Shown here one piece after another: positions 61,222 to 64,000 of a DNA stretch of 64,000 nt. The notes beneath the pieces were generated by a model that did no database searches, was not told the origin of the DNA, and was given only the letters and a program-made list of their open reading frames with translations. Location of the stretch: assembly GCA_964493245.1 (NCBI GenBank), contig CAZBNB010000006.1:1-64000 (forward strand), given 5' to 3'. The first letter of the stretch is position 1; every line of letters starts with the position of its first letter. A program made the position numbers and the translations under genes. The stretch comes from CAZBNB01 sp964493245. GTDB lineage: Bacteria; Pseudomonadota; Gammaproteobacteria; Legionellales; Legionellaceae.

Positions 61222-62307
61222 TTACACAATTTCAGAATGAATTTGCTGGCTAGGATCGTGGCGACTTAAATAATCGGCCGATTGCATTTCTTCCAAACGA
61301 CTCAAAGTACGTGCAAATTCGTTTTGTTTTTCCCCCGCAACATACAGCGCGTTTGCTGGCACCGCTGCGGAAATAATTAAGCGAATGCCGCGATCGTAAA
61401 ATACGTCGACTAAATGAATCAGTAGAATCGCTTTGACGGTATCTTCAATGGTCAGTACTGATATGTTAGAAACGATCACCGTGTTGAATCGATTCGCGAT
61501 TTCAATGTAATCTAATTGACAGCGTGGCAGATTACAAATGATATCAAACTCAAACCACACAACTGCCGCTCCCAAACCAATCACGGGGATTTGGCGTTGC
61601 TGTATTTCTAAATAGCCATGTTGTGGTTTTTGTTTGGCAATGGTTTCAAATTGCGCTGTTAAAGCCGTTTCGGATGCTTGATTCAGTGGACAAAGATAAG
61701 CTTGTGATAGCGGAGCCCTACCCAAACGGTAATCACGATGGTCCTCAAGCTCAACCACATCACAATTTGTTTTTAACAAAGCAATTGCCGGTAAAAATCG
61801 CTCACGACCAACACCATTAAGATATAAATCGTCTGGTCTCGTATTCGCAGTTGCAACTAAAATGACATTATATTTAAAAAGTGCTGTCAGTAATTCCGCT
61901 AAAATCATGGCATAAGCCACGTCATCTACCAAAAACTCATCCAAACACAAAACACGGGTTTTTTTAGATAATTTTTGAGCAATATGCATCAGTGGGTTGG
62001 CGCGCCCTTGTAACAAACGTAATTGTTGATCAACTTGTTGCATAAAGTGATGGAAATGAAAGCGTGCTTTACGCGTCTCAGGAATCGCATGATAAAATAA
62101 ATCCATGAGATATGTTTTACCCATCCCGACTGGTCCACAAATGTACACGCCGGAAATCGTTTTGCGCTGCCAGCGCGCGTACCAAGGAGTCGGCTGTGAC
62201 AAAACAGTCACCAATCGTTGCAAGTGGCTAAGAATCAAACGTTGATTGGCATCATCGACAATATTTCCTTGCTTGACTTCTTCATGATACGTCTCAAATA
62301 AATTCAT
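61222..62307 (-). CDS. zapE: Cell division ATPase ZapE (AFG1-like)
   Basis: 361-residue AAA ATPase. Walker A YICGPVGMGKTYLMDLFY, Walker B RVLCLDEFLVDDVAYAMIL, then VATANTRPDDLYLNGVGRERFLPAI, diagnostic of the AFG1/ZapE family. Associates with the division ring and aids growth under low oxygen or stress in E. coli. Three bases after the hydrolase gene. Confidence 0.94.
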   Translation of the reverse strand: MNLFETYHEEVKQGNIVDDANQRLILSHLQRLVTVLSQPTPWYARWQRKTISGVYICGPVGMGKTYLMDLFYHAIPETRKARFHFHHFMQQVDQQLRLLQGRANPLMHIAQKLSKKTRVLCLDEFLVDDVAYAMILAELLTALFKYNVILVATANTRPDDLYLNGVGRERFLPAIALLKTNCDVVELEDHRDYRLGRAPLSQAYLCPLNQASETALTAQFETIAKQKPQHGYLEIQQRQIPVIGLGAAVVWFEFDIICNLPRCQLDYIEIANRFNTVIVSNISVLTIEDTVKAILLIHLVDVFYDRGIRLIISAAVPANALYVAGEKQNEFARTLSRLEEMQSADYLSRHDPSQQIHSEIV

Positions 62308-62310
62308 ATT

Positions 62311-62973
62311 TCACTCTTGAATTATTTTTAATACATGATCTTTCAATTCAATTAATCTTCCATGAAAAAAATGGGTTGCTTCTTGAAAGCGAATCACGGG
62401 AATGGGCGGGTTTTTTTGGGCTGCAAAATCATAAACTGTATCTACAACCACCACTTCATCTGCCTCACCCTGGATAATAAACCAGCACTTAGAATCAAAA
62501 AGAAGCTCGTTATAATTATAATGCTGAACAGATGGTGCAACAGTAATAAGATGTACCACTGGCCAAGATTGTCTGACCGCCAAAGCCGCTGCTCGATAAG
62601 CCACAAATGAGCCGAATGAAAATCCGGCAAAATAAAAGCGTACATCAGGAAAGAGTGCCTTCCAAAAATTGGCAAGCATAAACATATCTTGGCTTTCGCC
62701 AATTCCCGAGTCATACACACCTTGAGATTTTCCAACGCCACGAAAATTAAAACGAACAACAGGAATATGCGAATCTTTGTAAGCACGTAATAAAGTAGAA
62801 ACTACCTTGTTTTGCATACTCCCACCATGCAGTGAGTGTGGATGCCCAAGGATTGCCACGGTATCCCAACGTGGTAAAGATGGAACTGTTACTTCAACTT
62901 CGAGCACACCCATTGCTGCGGGTATCATCAGTTGAAAAACGCCAGGTTGTGTCACATGTTGAAATGGATTCAT
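62311..62973 (-). CDS. Alpha/beta hydrolase
   Basis: 220 residues, COG2945-type. HPHSLHGGSMQNKVVSTL and VVRFNFRGVGKSQGVYD are early family marks. The nucleophile serine is in FAGFSFGSFVAYRAA, the acid in QGEADEVV and the His in ATHFFHGR. Substrate unknown. Forms a pair with zapE. Confidence 0.9.
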   Translation of the reverse strand: MNPFQHVTQPGVFQLMIPAAMGVLEVEVTVPSLPRWDTVAILGHPHSLHGGSMQNKVVSTLLRAYKDSHIPVVRFNFRGVGKSQGVYDSGIGESQDMFMLANFWKALFPDVRFYFAGFSFGSFVAYRAAALAVRQSWPVVHLITVAPSVQHYNYNELLFDSKCWFIIQGEADEVVVVDTVYDFAAQKNPPIPVIRFQEATHFFHGRLIELKDHVLKIIQE

Positions 62974-63046
62974 AGATAATGTTCAATCAAAGAAAACCCA
63001 ATTTGCTTTGCGGAGTGGGTTTTGATACAAGTAGTATGATTTTAAC

Positions 63047-63892
63047 TTAAAATGTTTTTCGAAGATATAAATTATACGCGGTGCCACAAATACTAAAACC
63101 ATGGCATTCGACATTGTTTAAATTGGTTTGTGTATAACGAAAGCCTAATTTTAAATTGTTATCAAAATCTCTTGCAAAGCCAGCTGCCCAATTTAAATAA
63201 TCTCTAAACCAAATGTTACCAGGCTGCCCACCTTTTTGCGTTTTCTGATAGCCTAATCCACCTTCAAGCATCAAACGTTTAGGCAAAGTCACAAAGGTCA
63301 TGGTATTACCATAGACCCCGGTCCCAGACTTAAAATAATAATTGGGGCTGTAACCAACGCCGCCGGTCACTTTCAAAAACGTAAGTAACGCATATCCCAG
63401 CTCGCCATACACTTCAAAAATATTGGGAGTCACAATCGTATTATATTTGGGGTAATCTTCGTAGCGTGCTGCAATATCGTAGCTTAACTTATCTTTTTCG
63501 CCTTTCATACCAAGAATAGGCACCACTGCCACGCCGCCTTTGGTTAGCATGGTGTTGTATGAGACGACGCCGCCATAAAGCCCCTCTTTGGATACATACA
63601 ATAACGAGCCGAAAATTTCGGGTAAATGATTAGAAAATGAGATGCCACGCCAAACGTGATCAGTACCTAATTGAAAAAAGCCATGAATATTTTGCGTAAA
63701 CTTATCATTATCAGCCATATGATTGGGCTGTGTTTCTTTTTCATTTGATGCCCAACTCATATTCGTGATCATGACAGAAATCGCAATCCACATGGCCGCT
63801 TTTTTAAAGTACCGACAATTCAAAAAGCGATGGCTAAAAGCTCGTATTTGCGAAAAAAAAGGGGGCGTCATTAAGTTTAAGTCTAAAAACAT
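63047..63892 (-). CDS. TorF-type outer membrane protein
   Basis: 281 residues. The pattern FFQLGTDHVWRGISFSNHLPE near the start of the mature chain is that of the Gcw_chp/TorF putative porins (PF09694). Alternating strands follow and the protein ends in YLRKTF with a C-terminal Phe for barrel assembly. The signal region is around CRYFKKAAMWIAISVMITNM with cleavage after SWA. AAGGA precedes the ATG. This family is frequent in aquatic and legionellal gammaproteobacteria. Confidence 0.85.
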   Translation of the reverse strand: MFLDLNLMTPPFFSQIRAFSHRFLNCRYFKKAAMWIAISVMITNMSWASNEKETQPNHMADNDKFTQNIHGFFQLGTDHVWRGISFSNHLPEIFGSLLYVSKEGLYGGVVSYNTMLTKGGVAVVPILGMKGEKDKLSYDIAARYEDYPKYNTIVTPNIFEVYGELGYALLTFLKVTGGVGYSPNYYFKSGTGVYGNTMTFVTLPKRLMLEGGLGYQKTQKGGQPGNIWFRDYLNWAAGFARDFDNNLKLGFRYTQTNLNNVECHGFSICGTAYNLYLRKTF

Positions 63893-64000
63893 TTCACTTT
63901 TCCTTATGGTTGATATTTACGTGCCATCATCCTGGCTAGCATTTATGCCGCGCTATTTTAACGCACCCTATTTTAAACTCAAAATGATTTTATCAACTCA

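Noticed and set aside
1..64000. CRISPR array, rRNA or tRNA genes
   Set aside because: No regularly spaced direct repeats, no rRNA-like conserved sequence and no cloverleaf with GGTTCGAATCC-type arm was seen in any gap.

Overview
The window looks like chromosomal DNA of a gammaproteobacterium of the Legionella/Coxiella kind (order Legionellales). Three things support this: an lspFGHIJK-style type II secretion block separate from other gsp genes, an AT-rich housekeeping genome with classical gammaproteobacterial operons (rpsB-tsf-pyrH-frr, plsX-fabD-fabG-acpP-fabF-mltG-tmk-holB-tatD, ruvB-ybgC-tolQRAB), and large orphan proteins scattered between these operons that resemble host-directed effectors. 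The assignment is an inference from gene content; no database search was possible.

Layout. 0.5-5.1 kb: potABCD polyamine transporter and a PolB-type exonuclease. 5.1-7.8 kb: a divergent laccase-domain (YfiH-like) protein and glutamine synthetase. 8.2-12.5 kb: gspF, a 200-bp palindrome, then gspGHIJK. 12.5-13.2 kb: a Phd/PIN toxin-antitoxin pair. 13.3-19.3 kb: mltA, an MFS transporter and a 929-residue collagen-like protein. 19.8-29.3 kb: a long leftward block of DNA replication, cell wall and fatty acid genes, ending in plsX and rpmF. 29.7-31.5 kb: a PP2C-like pseudophosphatase wedged between rpmF and yceD. 32.3-40.0 kb: three unrecognised proteins, alternating with mnmA, erpA and an L,D-transpeptidase. 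40.2-47.7 kb: an outer membrane protein, dnaQ, rnhA, tolBARQ, ybgC, ruvB, ygfX and sdhE. 47.7-50.1 kb: ygfZ and a HAD-like orphan. 50.3-53.9 kb: udg, frr, pyrH, tsf, rpsB. 54.1-55.4 kb: IS66 and IS3 remnants and a PrlF/YhaV toxin-antitoxin pair. 55.9-63.9 kb: a Spy-like protein, feoABC, a cysteine-rich secreted miniprotein, catalase, zapE, a hydrolase and a TorF-type porin.

The most striking feature not explained by single genes is a set of short transposase-less inverted-repeat elements. Four families could be delimited by their terminal repeats and target duplications: A (123 bp, 5-bp duplication), B (173 bp, 8-bp duplication), C (161 bp, TA duplication) and D (about 175-220 bp, about 7-bp duplication). 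There is also a 123-bp element F and a large palindrome inside the gsp cluster. Almost every orphan effector-like gene has one or two of these elements at its edges, whereas long housekeeping operons are largely free of them. This suggests that orphan genes and elements accumulate at the same tolerated sites, or that the elements helped to move the genes.

At two places a normally conserved gene is missing from a standard operon. There is no fabH between plsX and fabD, and no pal/cpoB after tolB. No rRNA, tRNA or CRISPR array was seen.
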